From contig OY987245.1 of NCBI GenBank assembly GCA_963920765.1, forward strand, positions 12,230,727-12,294,726: 64,000 nucleotides of DNA, given 5' to 3'. Position 1 is the stretch's first letter, and each line of letters starts with the position of its first letter. Below are positions 26,038 to 38,079 of the stretch, in pieces. Origin of the DNA: Ulota crispa (Eukaryota > Streptophyta > Bryopsida > Orthotrichales > Orthotrichaceae). The notes below the pieces were generated by a model. It was not told the origin of the DNA. It saw only the letters and a program-made list of their open reading frames with translations, and did no database searches. The position numbers were made by a program, and so were the translations under genes.

Positions 26038-26460
26038 AAGGGGATTGATATGTCTACCATATCCCTTGAGCTATTCATTATTAAACCATCCCCGGGGTAG
26101 ACTTTAGATTTCTACCATCAAATAGTTGAATTTGAGAGTTTGGAATTCAGATTTGGACTGAGAGACCTTGATTTTGACTAGAATCATAAAAGGGTTCTAA
26201 TTGAACAACCAACTCAATGAAAAACTTATCTTTTTTTATAAACCCAAGTAAAAGTAATACTTTTCCCCCGAGCTAAGCTTTTTCATTGGGTGTTGATCAA
26301 TTACAACCTTTTTTTATGGTTTTAGGCAAAATCAAGGTCTCTAAGTCCAAAGCTGAATTCCAAATTCTCAAATTCAACTATTTGATGGTAGAAATCTAAA
26401 ATGTACCTTAGGAGTGTGGTAGAATAGCTCAAAGGGTGTGATAGACTTATCAATCCCCTT
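26038..26460. mobile_element. Foldback MITE, GGGGATTGATATG family (copy 2)
   Basis: The ends are AAGGGGATTGATATGTCTA and the complement of AAGGGGATTGATAAGTCTA. Arms of about 190 bp fold back with several mismatches, around a centre near 26240. Related copies lie at 11381-11815 and, more diverged, at about 29330-29850 and 32640-32800. Confidence 0.75.
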
Positions 26461-27630
26461 GAACAAAACATGTATTTTTGAGACAATCAACATTATAGGA
26501 TTGAATAAAAATACCAACTACTCTACTTGGTCTTCTTTTATATCTCTTTTCTTTTGAAATTTCTGAAATTTACACTAGTATTTCTACTACTTTTGGCCTT
26601 AAGGCAAGGCCAAGGAAGAATAGGCGGCAATTCAAAGCTAGCCGGTTGAATTGACAACTTGGGGGGGTCACACCCTTTTACAATCTGTGATAATGGGGTA
26701 ATTAAATGGGGGGGGGGTATTTAGATTTTTTAAGGTAATTTTTTCTTCCCTTTCTTTAGATAAAAAGCTAATTTAGTCTATTTTAGGGTATCCTATGCTT
26801 ATTTCTAAATGGTTATATGACCTAATTTTTGAAACTCTATTTTTTTTACAAACACAAAAGTATCATAAGAAAAAATTATGTGTATACAATGGGTTTATAG
26901 AAGACTTTGGCCCTTACAAACATTTGAATTACAAAATAACACGTTTGAATGAGAAAATGTAGCAAAGAACATGAAGCTGAAGCAAATAACCAATCAGTCC
27001 CACACCACACACAATCTTATTCAAACAACCAATTAGAGTCCCCCACCACACAAAAGCTTAAGCAAAGAACCTATCACAATCCCACCTCACACACAAGCTT
27101 GCACGCTCCAGCCTAGCTATTGAAGTAATTTTGAACAAATTTCCCTCCATTCTTTTCAAAATTTGGACATAACATACGTAATTTTTCATTCAAACTTGTC
27201 AAATAATAATAATCAAACTCATCCTACCAAACACTTTCTAGAGGATCCTATGTTTCCTACCTTATTTTTTTTATGGAATTCTAAAATGAAGACATTATTT
27301 ACCATCTTATTTTACATATAATGAAGTAATAGACATTTTTTTGATGCTATGGTATTTCTAACAAAAATATAAATTTATCTCCAATGAATAAAACTGACTC
27401 TAATTATCTCACGTAGTTTACTAAAAATTGGAGAGTCACCTCCAAAAAACATTGTTTGCAAATTTTAAACATATGCCACAAAACCGGTGTGCATTTTTTT
27501 TAAATAACGAAAGTTCCTTGATTACCCGGTTTAATATGGGAAGTGAACTGAAGGAAATCAACCGATCAAGTTCAAATATTTCCCTGATAATACCTCAAGG
27601 CCTATACAGTTTACACACTGTAATGGATAC

Positions 27631-28562
27631 TTAACCCCTAATGCCCAAGCCCTTTTTTCTGTGAAAGTCACTGAAAATTGATACTTTTGGGAATAAGTAG
27701 AAAGGTAGGAATTTATATATATATATATAGAAATTAATGTCTTAGATTATGGGAGGTACTTGTGAGAATAAAACTAGCTTATTTTAAGTGTAGAGAAGGG
27801 AGATTGACATCTGAAGTGAAAAAAAAGTTTTTTTCTCTGTTGCCCAAAATGTTTAGAAGCCTTTGACCGCTCCTACATTAAAAAAATTGCTCTACACAAA
27901 GTTGGGGTTTATTTTTTCCATGTAGAAGACCAAGTAAGGTAAGTGTGGGAGAATTTTCAAATGAATTGGAGGTGTGAATCATGATTTGTAAAATTTTGCA
28001 ATGCCATAAGGCCATGAATTTGCATGTACACTAGGCAAAACTGGAGGATTTATGTGAAATTCAGAATCTGAAATACTTTGATCCAAATGGTGAAAACCAA
28101 GGAATCTTAGTCTATTATATCTTGGAAAACAAAAAGTAAAAAACCAAATACATAAAGAGCTCAAAAAAGTAAAACACCAAATTTTACAAGGGACAAAAGG
28201 AATGGAGGTTTGGGAGTCCCATACCTACGTGCAAACTAAAACTTCTCATAACTTTCATCTCATTGATCAAAATTCAATGATTCAAAACTTCCTACAAATA
28301 TGTAAGTCTAAAGAATCAATTTCAGTTTTTTATTTTAAAAGAATGAAAAAAAAAGGCGGCTACCTTCCCCCGTTTTTCAGAAATTCACACATAACTTCTT
28401 CAATACATGTCGGAATGAAGAAAAAATTAGATGCCCATGTAGATAGTTGAATTCCCCATTTTCCATGAAAGCTTCTGAAAATCACACAAAATAATTTAGT
28501 TATAAGTACATACCTGAAATCCTACATGTCCCCCAAGGGGACAATTGATCTTTAGGGGTGAA
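27631..28562. mobile_element. TTAA-type element (CCCCTAAAG ends), diverged
   Basis: The left end is TTAACCCCTAATGCCCAAGC; the right end is the complement of TTCACCCCTAAAGATC. The right half (28200-28562) is closely related to the right arm of the foldback at 59607-60319, sharing 'tacaaatatgtaagtctaaag' and 'ttgaattccccat'. One flank is TTAA and the other TGAA. No coding frame is recognised. Confidence 0.5.
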
Positions 28563-29140
28563 GGACCGTTGTTAAAACCATTTACGTTGAAACTTTAGTT
28601 AAAATAATCAAAAGTTTTCATAACCTTGACTCCTACTGTAAAGTGACCCTTAATAAAATAAAATAAACAAATACAAATTTTAGTTGAAAGGACCCACATC
28701 TGTGAATTAAGTACTGTACTGTACAATACCAATAAATGACCGGTGTTTCTTCAGACTTTCAATTGCCAGATTGCCACGTCAATCACACCAATCTCCATCT
28801 CTGGAGTCAGGACAGTAGCCTTAATTCTGTTCTACACTTGGCCTTGCAATCAAAGCCAGCTTTTGGAGATGGAGACATTCATAATTGAGGGGAGTGTTTG
28901 TTTGGGGAGAAATTTGAACTCCACCAACTAAAATGAGGCATTTCTCATTTCAACCAAATTTTTAGAGGCCTGCACCAAACCACTCTTTGTGCCAAAATGG
29001 AGCTAGTTGTAGTCAATTTTGACAAATTTAAGCCACTGTAGGCTGGTCCCTCTACTAATTACCCAATAGCATGTGAACAGCGAAGGGTTAGCTATTCCAA
29101 GAAATTAGGCTAAAGTTTCATCCAAATTAGTTCAGGTTTC

Positions 29141-29221
29141 AATTTTTTTTTTTTTTTTTCAATTTCAACCATTTTTTTTCCCTAATTCAACCAGTTTTTT
29201 TCGCAATTTCAACCAGCTGAC
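29141..29221 (+). repeat. Degenerate TTTCAACCA repeat with poly-T tracts
   Basis: A motif like 'tttcaaccag' recurs four times, separated by T-runs. Such runs may mark a decayed poly-A/T-bearing element. Nothing else supports an assignment. Confidence 0.5.
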
Positions 29222-29329
29222 GCCTCTTCTCGGACCTTGCTTGGGACCTCAACTTCAATACAAACCCAATTTTCATGGCTCAGTTTATTACCCAAACGGG
29301 TTTGTGGGGCTAGAGTGGAAAAACTCTAT

Positions 29330-29850
29330 TTTTTCACCCTCGAGGAAATGTAAGAGATCAATAATTTACCTTCATGGGATTGAATTTGAGAAATTTGAAT
29401 TTACATTTGGATATAGATACCTTCCTTTTGTCTAGAACCAAGAGAATAAAAGTGATCAACTCCAAAATAGAGGTAAATTATTACATTTACTCTTGTTTGT
29501 AAAAGAAATTGAGATTTTCCACCGAGGCCTCACAACACATATGTGTAGTACACCAAGCCAATTTTCATGGACGGGGTGAATCGACCCCTCATAGCCCCAT
29601 GCCTAGATGAATGGGGCTAAGGGCTTTGTTGATTGCATATTCATGTTTTTTTTCAATAAAAATGAAAAATCTTTACTTTTCTACTATCAAGGATAAAGGC
29701 AAAAAAAATGCTCCATATTTTGGAGTTGATCAATTTTATCCCTTCTTGGGTTCACAAACTAAGTGAGGGTCTCTAAATTCAAATGTGAATTCAAAATTTC
29801 CAAATTCAATGTTGTGATGGTAAATTCCTAAAATCTTACAATTTTTGGAA
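29330..29850. mobile_element. Diverged foldback element, relative of the 26038 family
   Basis: Inverted arms meet around 29470-29700: 'agtgatcaactccaaaat' on the left pairs with 'atattttggagttgatcaat' on the right, and 'gggattgaatttgagaaatt' on the left with the segment near 29790-29815 on the right. The ends are not sharp. Confidence 0.45.
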
Positions 29851-30530
29851 TGTGAAAAAGATATATTTTCATTTAGGTCCTAAAAACTCATTAAAAATAA
29901 AAGAAAACCCCTCAGTCCCATTCATCCACACTAGGAGCAATGGGAACCCCTATTAGTTTTCATCTATATCTACATATCACAAAGCATGCAAAGAGGTTTG
30001 TGTTTTACCATGCAACCTATACGATAGGAGGCTTGAACTCCGTTAGGGTACTAATACTGCTCACCTCCCCAAATGAACTCCATTGGTACATGTCCTTATT
30101 CATAACCTTTTAGAAATGTACAGTGGGCGTGTATTTGAGGAAGTGATCCATTTTAGAGCCTTATGACCTTTCCACTTCAAAATTTCATAACTAATTCCAC
30201 ATTGCTCTAAAAAATAAAAAATAATTGGAGTTAGATGTCAATCTCACTTGTCTTTCAAGGAAAATTTATTGAAAAATATTTCAAGAAGTTTCACCTCCCC
30301 AAAATTCAATTTTAGCTCACAAAAAGCGGCTTCATAAATACTGTATATAAAATGGTGGTTATAAGTATGTTGGAAATGTTGAATAATTTCAATGTTGCAA
30401 TATTGGCCCTTATTGCAGATTTTGTGATTTTAAAATAACACAAAAATAGTATTATAAGCTCCTTTTGCTTTTATCTTTAAAAAAAAGCAAGAAGAGAACA
30501 AAACATCCAACCATTGATCTGATTGGTTGA

Positions 30531-30574
30531 GAGAAAGTGTCGTGGTAGGACTGAGAAAGTGTCGTGGTAGGACT
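30531..30574 (+). repeat. Tandem duplication of a 22-bp unit
   Basis: The unit GAGAAAGTGTCGTGGTAGGA plus CT occurs twice in tandem, with a diverged third copy near 30645. Confidence 0.8.
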
Positions 30575-30776
30575 TCTAATGACCCATTATACTTTATTAT
30601 TAATAACCACATGAGTCATGAAGTTGCTCATTATGATTGGTTGGGAGAGAGTGTCATGGTGCAACTTCTGGTGACTAGTTTGTCTTTTAAACTAAGGACC
30701 AATAGGGAAGAGAGGAATACATGTGTAAAGTGGTTTACATTGATGATTTATTTTGAGACGATTGTGAGTTGACTAA

Positions 30777-30984
30777 TCACTCATATATTAAAATTTCAAA
30801 TTCACAAAATTTTGTGATAAGATTGATAAAGCAAAATGATACTCATGTTACCTCCATTGGTACAGTCACTCATGTATTGAATTTTTAAATTAACCATATT
30901 TTGTGATAAGATTGGTACCACAAAATTTTCTTACTGCATGGATACTCCTGTCGCCTCCATTGGTACAATGGGTACCGAAACTAG
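30777..30984 (+). mobile_element. Small Helitron-like element
   Basis: The segment begins with TC after an A (TCACTCATATATTAAAATTT) and ends CTAG before a T. Just before the end is a stem-loop, CCATTG-gta-CAATGG, followed by 'gtaccgaaa' and CTAG. This is the Helitron 3' arrangement (hairpin, about 10 nt, CTRR) with insertion between A and T. The 208-bp body consists of two diverged direct copies with an 89-bp offset (starting 30777 and 30866), each ending in the 'cctccattggtac' hairpin motif. Confidence 0.6.
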
Positions 30985-31410
30985 TAAATAAATAAATGAA
31001 TGAATGGGAAGGACAAAGAGAAAGCGAGGGTTTGGTTGACAAGAGCCAGAGTGCATGCATCCATCTGGGCCAGCTTGTCTCGTGGCACCAAAAAAAAAAA
31101 GGCTGACCCAATTCAAGTGACACAATTCTCTGCCAATTTTCTGCAATTCTGGAGGATTGCAGCAGCAGTCCTGCCTACCCTGTCAGGCCTTCTTTGCAGC
31201 AGAACCAGGACTTTGGTTCTATGGTCAGACTGAGGTCAGTCCTGATTTACTGCAAAAAATTTAGAAGGTTCACAAGTTTCTATTGGGGGCGCTGTGCGGG
31301 GAGATTCAAAAAACAGTAGAAAACCAGCCAAATGAAATGTAAAAAAAAAAACAAATTGAAATTTGAATAAACAAGATAAAATTCGGTTAGATTTTAAAAT
31401 ACTAATTGTT

Positions 31411-32375
31411 TTTACCCCTAAAGGCCCAAGGGGGTGTTTAACCAGAAACTGTTAAAATTTGTGTTTTTTCAATATGTTGATGTGAATTTTAATTTGAAAA
31501 TTATTATTGAAACTTTAATTGTACAAATTTGTAGTAAAATATTTTAGTATTGAGTGCAAAAAAATTCAGCCCATTTGACCTCACAGATGGAAAGATTACT
31601 GCATTCAAAATTTATATATAAATATTTTTATCCCTACCCAAATGGGTCAGCAGACTTTGAGCCTCCTTGGAATCAAATATTTGGTCAGCGTGCATTAAAG
31701 TTTTTTTTTTTTCCACTGATATCTAAATCTTGTTAGGTACACCCATGAAAAGTTTCATGAGCAAATTATGATTCTAGTTTACTCTAAATTGCCTTATAGT
31801 ATAAGGAGGTTAAGTGAATTGACAATACATTAGTCATTCTTTCATGATTTCTTGTGCAGTGAGGACATCTTTTATTTGAAATTTGAATGGTGAAAAGTTA
31901 GAGACAAACATTTGGAATGTTTGAAAAAAAATTCAAGAGCTTTGGGTTTATAGATTGAAAGGTAACTGGCTCTAAAGTTAAAGGAAAACATTTTTCTTGA
32001 AATTGCCCAAACACAGTTAACAAAGTTTGACTCTCTTTAGAATGTGACATGAGACCTCAATTTTTTTAATTTTTTTGAAAATTGTACACCAAGTCTATTT
32101 AATTACATACTTGCCAAATTTCAAAAGTTGATGAGAGTTTTAGCATAAGATTCTCAAAAGATGCCCAAACAGTCCAAGTTGCTCAAATTCTTTTGGGTAG
32201 CATAACTTTTGAACTAAGCATTTGATTGGGGAAAAAATGACATTTCCACTTGGGGGATACATATTTGCACCTTGTGTAACAATTTTGAGAACATCCAATA
32301 AAAATTAACTCTTTATGACCCTACCCGAGTTCTCAAGTGATTGTTGAACAAACACTTGGACCTTTTAGGAGTTAA
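31411..32375. mobile_element. TTAA-type element (CCCCTAAAGG ends)
   Basis: The left end is TTTACCCCTAAAGGCCCAAG; the right end is the complement of TTAACTCCTAAAAGGTCCAAG. About 965 bp of AT-rich interior carries no recognised coding frame. Confidence 0.5.
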
Positions 32376-33354
32376 TACAAGTGTATAGGCAATATTTGAT
32401 GCATGTACAAAGAAATTGGTTCAAATTGAGAAATGTAGGATTTTTACCAAGGAAGCTCAAAATCTCCCATGATAGTGGTTGGGGGTGTCCTAGGGTAGTA
32501 TCTTGCGGGGGAGGTGGGGGGTGTGTATTGCTGAGCGTAAAGGAAAGAATAGCTCTTTCTTTTGTATGTACGATGTGAGCTTGGTGTACTGCACATGCAT
32601 GTTTGTAGAACCAAGATAGATAATTGCAACTTTCTTTACAAACCAAGATAAGTAGTAATTTGTCCCCTATTTTGGAATAGGTCAGTTTTATTCTCTTCCA
32701 TGATTCTACATAAAACCAGATTTTTAAATTGAAGTGTGAATTTCAATATCCCAAAACCAAATGATAAAAATTTGAACTTGTACATTTTCTGGCAAGTGAA
32801 AAATTAGAGCTTTTCCACCCTGGACCCTGGGCCCTGGCCCCACATAAGTGTGACGTCACTCCAGAGCCGCCCTCCCTACAAATTATTGTCCTCTCCAAAG
32901 TGGTAGAACTCGTGAGAGCTCCGCTTTCTGGCCAACTCCCTCCGTTTCGCTGGCTGGTATTTTTTAGCAACTGTAGAATGTAGACATATCGACAAACAAA
33001 AGCTTCCGGAAAATCCTAGTTCTGAGATAGTTCTGAGAAAGTTGCCAACTCTGCCAAAAATTATTGGATTTTTGAACAACTTATTAGATTTTTGAACAGC
33101 TTATTGAAGGCTCATTTGCAACAAGATTTTTTGGGGGCACTGTAGATGAACATGAAGAAACCTCCGTACCCTTCTCTCAGGTATGGAGATTTTTTCAAGG
33201 GAGGCAGGTGCATTGGACAAAATCGGATAAGGCAACTTCAAATCTAATTGCAAAAAGTAAAAAAAGGAATCCTGATTTGCATTAGCACATCTGATGTGTC
33301 TATGTGAAGGAACATTTGTTTTTTTCCTTGATATACATTTTCACAAACATTTTC

Positions 33355-33675
33355 TAAGGTAGGAACACCCATAAGTGCTAGTGTTCCCATAACTGTCATC
33401 TCTAAAATTTTGAAAATTTTGTAACAGTAAATAGATGTAATGACAAGGATGTACAACATGTGAACATGAAACCTTTGTGTTGGTTATGGGTACAATGGCA
33501 ATGTGCTCTTTAAAAATTCACAACTTATTTTCACAGTATCCAAATAAATAATACATTCAAAAGTGCAAACTCATTATATTTCTGTTGCTAACAAGATCCT
33601 ATAATTTACTAGATGTTTATTAAAAGTCATCATGTTCAAACCCTTAAACTAACGCTTATGGGTGTTCCTACCTTA
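33355..33675. mobile_element. TAAGGTAGGAACACCC MITE (copy 1)
   Basis: The ends are TAAGGTAGGAACACCCATAA and the complement of CTAAGGTAGGAACACCCATAA. The interior includes 'catgttcaaacccttaa' on one side and 'acatgtgaacatgaaacc' on the other. The 37591-37907 element is the same family in the opposite orientation, and 50822-51163 has related ends. Confidence 0.75.
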
Positions 33676-34498
33676 GATGCGTTTGAGGAACATGTGGAAG
33701 AACGCGTCAAGCAAATGCATTTTTCCAAATGACATGCTTCCCCACTCCAAACAATGAATGAAGTAATTCCACGGAATCCCTAAAGATGGGAGTAATCACG
33801 CGGGACATTTTTTGGTGGAGAGATTCTAAAACTTTCATGTGCTTTTGTAAATACACTTGTTTTTTTTTTAATTCATATTATTCCTTAGAAGCTTCTTGTT
33901 ATTGTGAATGAAAATTTGGAAAATATAATTTGGAAAATACATTTTCAGTAGTAACAACAACAACCAAATCCAATAGTTTATGGACCAGTGGAAATGGGGC
34001 ATGAGCACAACTCTAGTTTTATGGACTTCCATGCTAGTCCAGAATTTGGAAAATGAATAAAAAAACAAAAAAGCTTGCAATCTACACTGATTAATTGCTT
34101 CTAAGGGTTGTTTTACACTAGAGCCAAGGCCATGAAAACCTGGGGTAATTCAAACCAAAACTTCAACCCAAATGGTCTCAAAGGACGGCCCCAAGTGCCC
34201 ACTATAATATGAGTATAGTGGGGGTTAACTCTCTTGTATGTAAAAGCTTGAAGCTAAAAAGTTGAGGCTGCTAGAGCAAACTTTGAATATTTCAAGAAAA
34301 AGGGATAAAAAAAAAAGAATTAAGGAAAGTTCTTGATAATTTTACTCCATCCCATAGTGTTGAGTATCTCAAAAGATTGTATTTTATTGAATGATCACAT
34401 TTTGATAAATTGGACAATGGCTCCAAGGTCAAGAGTTGGCTTCACATTTTTGGAAGACCCAATTTCCAAAGTTGGGACTATGTCAAGTCTCGTTGTTT

Positions 34499-34648
34499 CA
34501 CTAATAGAAAAGCCTGTCCTAAACAACTAATTCACAACAACTGCAAGTGCCCTAAACAATTGTAATTGAGTCATTGTGAGTCATTGTATAGTTGTTTAAG
34601 ACATTTGTAATTGTTGTGAACCATTAGTTTAGGACATGTTCTTTTACT
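34499..34648. mobile_element. Degenerate CACTA-like short foldback
   Basis: Begins CACTAATAGAAAAGCCTGTC and ends in a decayed inverse (gacatgttcttttactaat). The inner arms (CCTAAACAACTAATTCACAA and its partner) pair well. The 3' terminus no longer reads TAGTG and the target duplication is unclear, so assignment to the CACTA superfamily is tentative. Confidence 0.4.
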
Positions 34649-34774
34649 AATTTTTAAATATTAAAATATACATTGAAAAATTAGTCTTGACTTCTAGCGT
34701 AAAGACCTTGAGGCCATTTTCAAGATATTGGCCAATTGGATGCCAATATTGGGAGTGGGTAATGTAAAGTTGTC

Positions 34775-35030
34775 ATAAGGACTGCTTCACACTATGGCCG
34801 ACCAAGTCGAGAGGCCATGGGATTGAGTGGCCAAACTTTGTTGAGAGGCCAAAGAAATGAGCTGAAAATAGGCAATAAAATATTGTTTTTGACACCTTTG
34901 GCCACCCTTAGTGTGAAGCCTCCAAATGCCAAGTCTGAATGCCAAACTCTTGGCAATGAACATCCACAACCTCTCAACTTGAATGCCCATAATGTGAAGT
35001 CTCCAAAGGCCAAACCCAAAGTCCAAAGTC
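34775..35030. repeat. Block of local inverted and direct copies of a 'ggcca' motif
   Basis: Repeats of 'gagaggcca', 'ggccaaa' and 'cttcacactatggcc / ccataatgtgaag' give overlapping short inverted pairs. It is probably the decayed end of a foldback element, with related 'tttacactagag' sequence at 34112 and 'acactagagatgag' at 20471. Confidence 0.35.
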
Positions 35031-36411
35031 AAAACGTTTATTAGACCTTTTGAATACAATGGCCAAGATCTTGTCAACTTTTGATTATTTTATGAAAAAA
35101 ATTTAACAGCCTATATTTTATGAAAAAATATTAACAACCTATCAAGCGTAGGTTGGGTCTCCATTTTTGTTTGACCCAAACTTTTCTTGAGAAACTATAG
35201 TTTTGAATGAAAGAGTGATGCCATGCAGGGGTGAGGGACTTTGGACTTTAGCCTACAGTGTGAAGGGTGAAGATGCCCAAACTATTGATTTTTTTCATTA
35301 TGATCGGTAGAAATGGACGGCCTCCTGACCTTTGGGCAAAGTGTGAACTGTGAAGTGACCCTAAGTTTCCAAATCCTGAACCAGCATGGAGTTTGTTGAC
35401 CCTGAGTTTTTTTATTGAAGAGGATCATTGAATCATGAAAGAAGTCAAAGGTTGAAGTTGTGGAAATGGACCACCCGGTCATATAGAACTTATCACAGCA
35501 GTCTCCGGACGCTCCGGTTTTTTCCCCGAAAGGAGTTTTTCATACAAGTCTAAGCACGGGGTTTGAAAATAGCAGCATTCCGAATACAAAAACACACCTG
35601 AAAATTCATGAACATGTGTTAACATTGTAAACTTTGCTTTTATATGAATATATTTTTTGAATAAATTGACATTGGGCAGGCGGCTAATCAGATGGTACGG
35701 ACGGAATGCCTGGTGTCTAGTAAGCTTATGACAACCTATGAAAAAAGCATGGGATAGAGATTTTGGATCAGCTTTTTAATTTTCTTTGAAATCCGATTTC
35801 AAGGTTTGATTGATTTGGGGGTTTTTTTGTCTGAGTTGTGGAGAAACTCTGGTACTGGGAAGAGGATTTAGTACTTTTGCTTTGGGGGATTTTGTGTAAG
35901 AAATCTCGCAGATCATCAGATATTTCTCCCAAAAGGTGTGCGCCATTTGGAGACTGGCAAGCTCTGTAAGTTTGAGACAAAAAAAAACGGAACGTGCCAG
36001 AGACAGCTGCCCATGAAGTTCAGAAATGGACCTTGTATGGGAGGAGGCTTTTGCATTAACACCTCAACTTCTAAGAGCATCTCTTGCCACATGCTTTGTC
36101 AAGCCAGGTCAAATTATTTTTCAAGGGGACAATGGCATGGATATGCATGAAGTGGTAACTCATAAGGTATGGCTTGAAATTCTCCTATAATTAGGAAGGG
36201 TTCAACGTTGGCACTTTTGCCAGAAAGTGCTACAATGATACACCTAGCTAGGGAGTTACGCCATGACAATTTGTAATTTTCATGTGTGAGAATAGTGCTA
36301 TTGTTCAATGTCTAATTATAGTATAGCCATATCTTCTATATATATAAAAGAATCCCAAGCTCCTATTTTGGATGAAAAGTAAAATAGAGTAGATTAAAAA
36401 TAAAGTATGAC

Positions 36412-36474
36412 AAATCATTGCAAGTTACACCACTCATTGCAAGTTACACCATGGATGACAAGTTACACCACTAC
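36412..36474 (+). repeat. Three copies of a 20-bp repeat
   Basis: The unit CATTGCAAGTTACACCACT occurs three times in tandem with small changes, inside the Helitron-like element. Confidence 0.8.
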
Positions 36475-36540
36475 ATTCTCTTTTATCCGCTTCACTAAAT
36501 GTTAAAAACAGGTCACTAGCAGTTGCACCACAACTTTTTC

Positions 36541-36706
36541 TTAGCCAAAAGAGGGCATGGGGATAGGGGGCACGGGAATAGGGGGTCACAAGGATAAGAG
36601 AAATGGGGATATGGAGGCATAGGTATAGGGGACACAAGGATAGGGGGGCACAAAGATAGGGGCACAAGGATAGGAGGCAAAAGTATAGGAGGGCATAGAG
36701 ATAAGA
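36541..36706 (+). repeat. G-rich minisatellite, unit about 'ggggcacaaggata'
   Basis: Roughly ten degenerate units of 14-20 bp such as GGGGGCACAAGGATA or GGAGGCATAGGTATA. The plus strand has many G4-G6 runs and could form G-quadruplexes. A second block of the same array lies at 36926-37021. The minus strand reads as a Pro/Cys/Leu-rich chance frame. Confidence 0.85.
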
Positions 36707-36925
36707 TTACTATTGCAACAATTTGTTTATTGCAAGGATATTTTTGTTGCATCTATTGGTACAACGAGTACGTAAACTAGTATCTATCCAATAATTGAAT
36801 ATCAGGCAATTGCACTCAACATTTCCGTACATGAAGAGGACAATTCTGAAATGTCCATCTTCAGTTCCACTTAAAAATAGAGGAGAGTTCAAGTTTAACT
36901 AAAGCTACAAATGGAATGAAGTAAA

Positions 36926-37054
36926 ATTTGAGGGCATGATAATAGGGGGCACACGGATAGAGGGACATATGGATAGGGCGCACAAAAATAGGAGGGGCCC
37001 CAAAGATAGGGGTGGGGGGCATAATCCCATTGGTACAATGGGTGTTTAAACTAG
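36926..37054 (+). mobile_element. Second Helitron-type 3' end with G-rich minisatellite
   Basis: About six more units of the G-rich array are followed by the stem-loop CCCATTG-gta-CAATGGG, 'tgtttaaa' and CTAG/T. It matches the 3' end at 30954-30984 closely. It is either the true 3' end of the element starting at 36332 or a truncated neighbour copy. Confidence 0.55.
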
Positions 37055-37590
37055 TATGTAATATTTGGTCAATGCACTAAAAAAAACTAGCTAAAATTGA
37101 GAAATGTAAGATTTCTATCAAGGAAACTCAAAATCCCCTTGAACACCAATAGATACCTTACTAAAAAAAAAACCAAAGTGCTACTCAAACAATGCCTCTT
37201 CTAGCACAATTGCTTTTATTTATTGAGCTTTTATACTTTTTGTTGCAAATAATAGGTCAAAGAATTTTTTGCAAAGGTGGGTAATTGCAAGAAACAATTT
37301 TGTTGTATTTTGGTGAAATTTGACCATTAGGGGCTGGTTGTCCTTTGGGGTGCAATGACCACTTTCCACCGCAAAGGCAAAGTGACATTTTGCAAAGTTC
37401 CAAAAGACCATGTTGAGTAATTGGTGAAATTTGGAAGTTGCATAAACTACAACCATTTTGTGCAACAATAACCACAATTGTATTCATCAACATTAGACTT
37501 GAATTTTTTTTTTTATTACATAAATTATGATGAAGACAAAGGTAGTCCCCGTGAAGTACATAGAGAACTACTTGCACTATTAAAGTGCAA

Positions 37591-37907
37591 TAAGGTAGTA
37601 GCACCCATAACCGTCAAATTAAGAAATTTGAACATGCTAATTATTAATAAACACCTAGCAAATTATAGGATCCTATTAGCAAAAGAGAAATGATGATTTT
37701 GTACTTTTGAACATATTATTTGGTTAATGTGAGAATAAGCTACAAAATTTTAAAGAGCCAACTCCAATAGCACCTGATACCAACACTAAAGTTTCATGTT
37801 CACATGTTTTACATCCCCATAGTTACATCTATTCACTTCCATAGATTTCCAAGATTTTAGAGGTGATGGTTATGGGTATAGTGATGGTTATGGGTGTTGC
37901 TACCTTA
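37591..37907. mobile_element. TAAGGTAGTAGCACCC MITE (copy 2)
   Basis: The ends are TAAGGTAGTAGCACCCATAA and the complement of TAAGGTAGCAACACCCATAA. The interior is an inverted relative of 33355-33675 (for example 'gatcctattagcaa' against 'ttgctaacaagatcctat'). Confidence 0.75.
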
Positions 37908-38079
37908 TCATAAAAAACAAATCAATATTAGGTATGAGGGAGGGTTCTAATTGAGTACTAAATAGAAGAGACACTCAAACAAGAAAACCTAAAATATTGA
38001 AAAAAACTTACAAACTAGTAATACTAGAAAATGTATCAACACGTGAAGTCAAACTCAGACCAGCATTTCTTGCAACCGT

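Larger units (their letters stand above)
36332..36780 (+). mobile_element. Helitron-like element containing a minisatellite
   Basis: The segment begins TCTTCTATATATATAAAAGA after an A, a form typical of plant Helitron 5' ends, and terminates CTAG before a T at 36780. It is preceded by a weak stem (ATTG-gta-CAAC). An alternative end at 37054 has a better hairpin, CCCATTG-gta-CAATGGG, then 'tgtttaaa' and CTAG/T. Both ends are preceded by a G-rich tandem array, so two related copies may lie side by side. No Rep/helicase frame is present; the element is non-autonomous. Confidence 0.6.

Noticed and set aside
30890-31233. Overlapping open frames on both strands near 31 kb
   Set aside because: Short, overlapping, no splice support; part of the region is the Helitron-like element.
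36412-36474. CRISPR-like array
   Set aside because: The 20-bp units are adjacent without unique spacers and lie in a eukaryotic Helitron-like element.
36434-36752. Pro/Cys/Leu-rich minus-strand frames
   Set aside because: They arise from translating the G-rich minisatellite in reverse.
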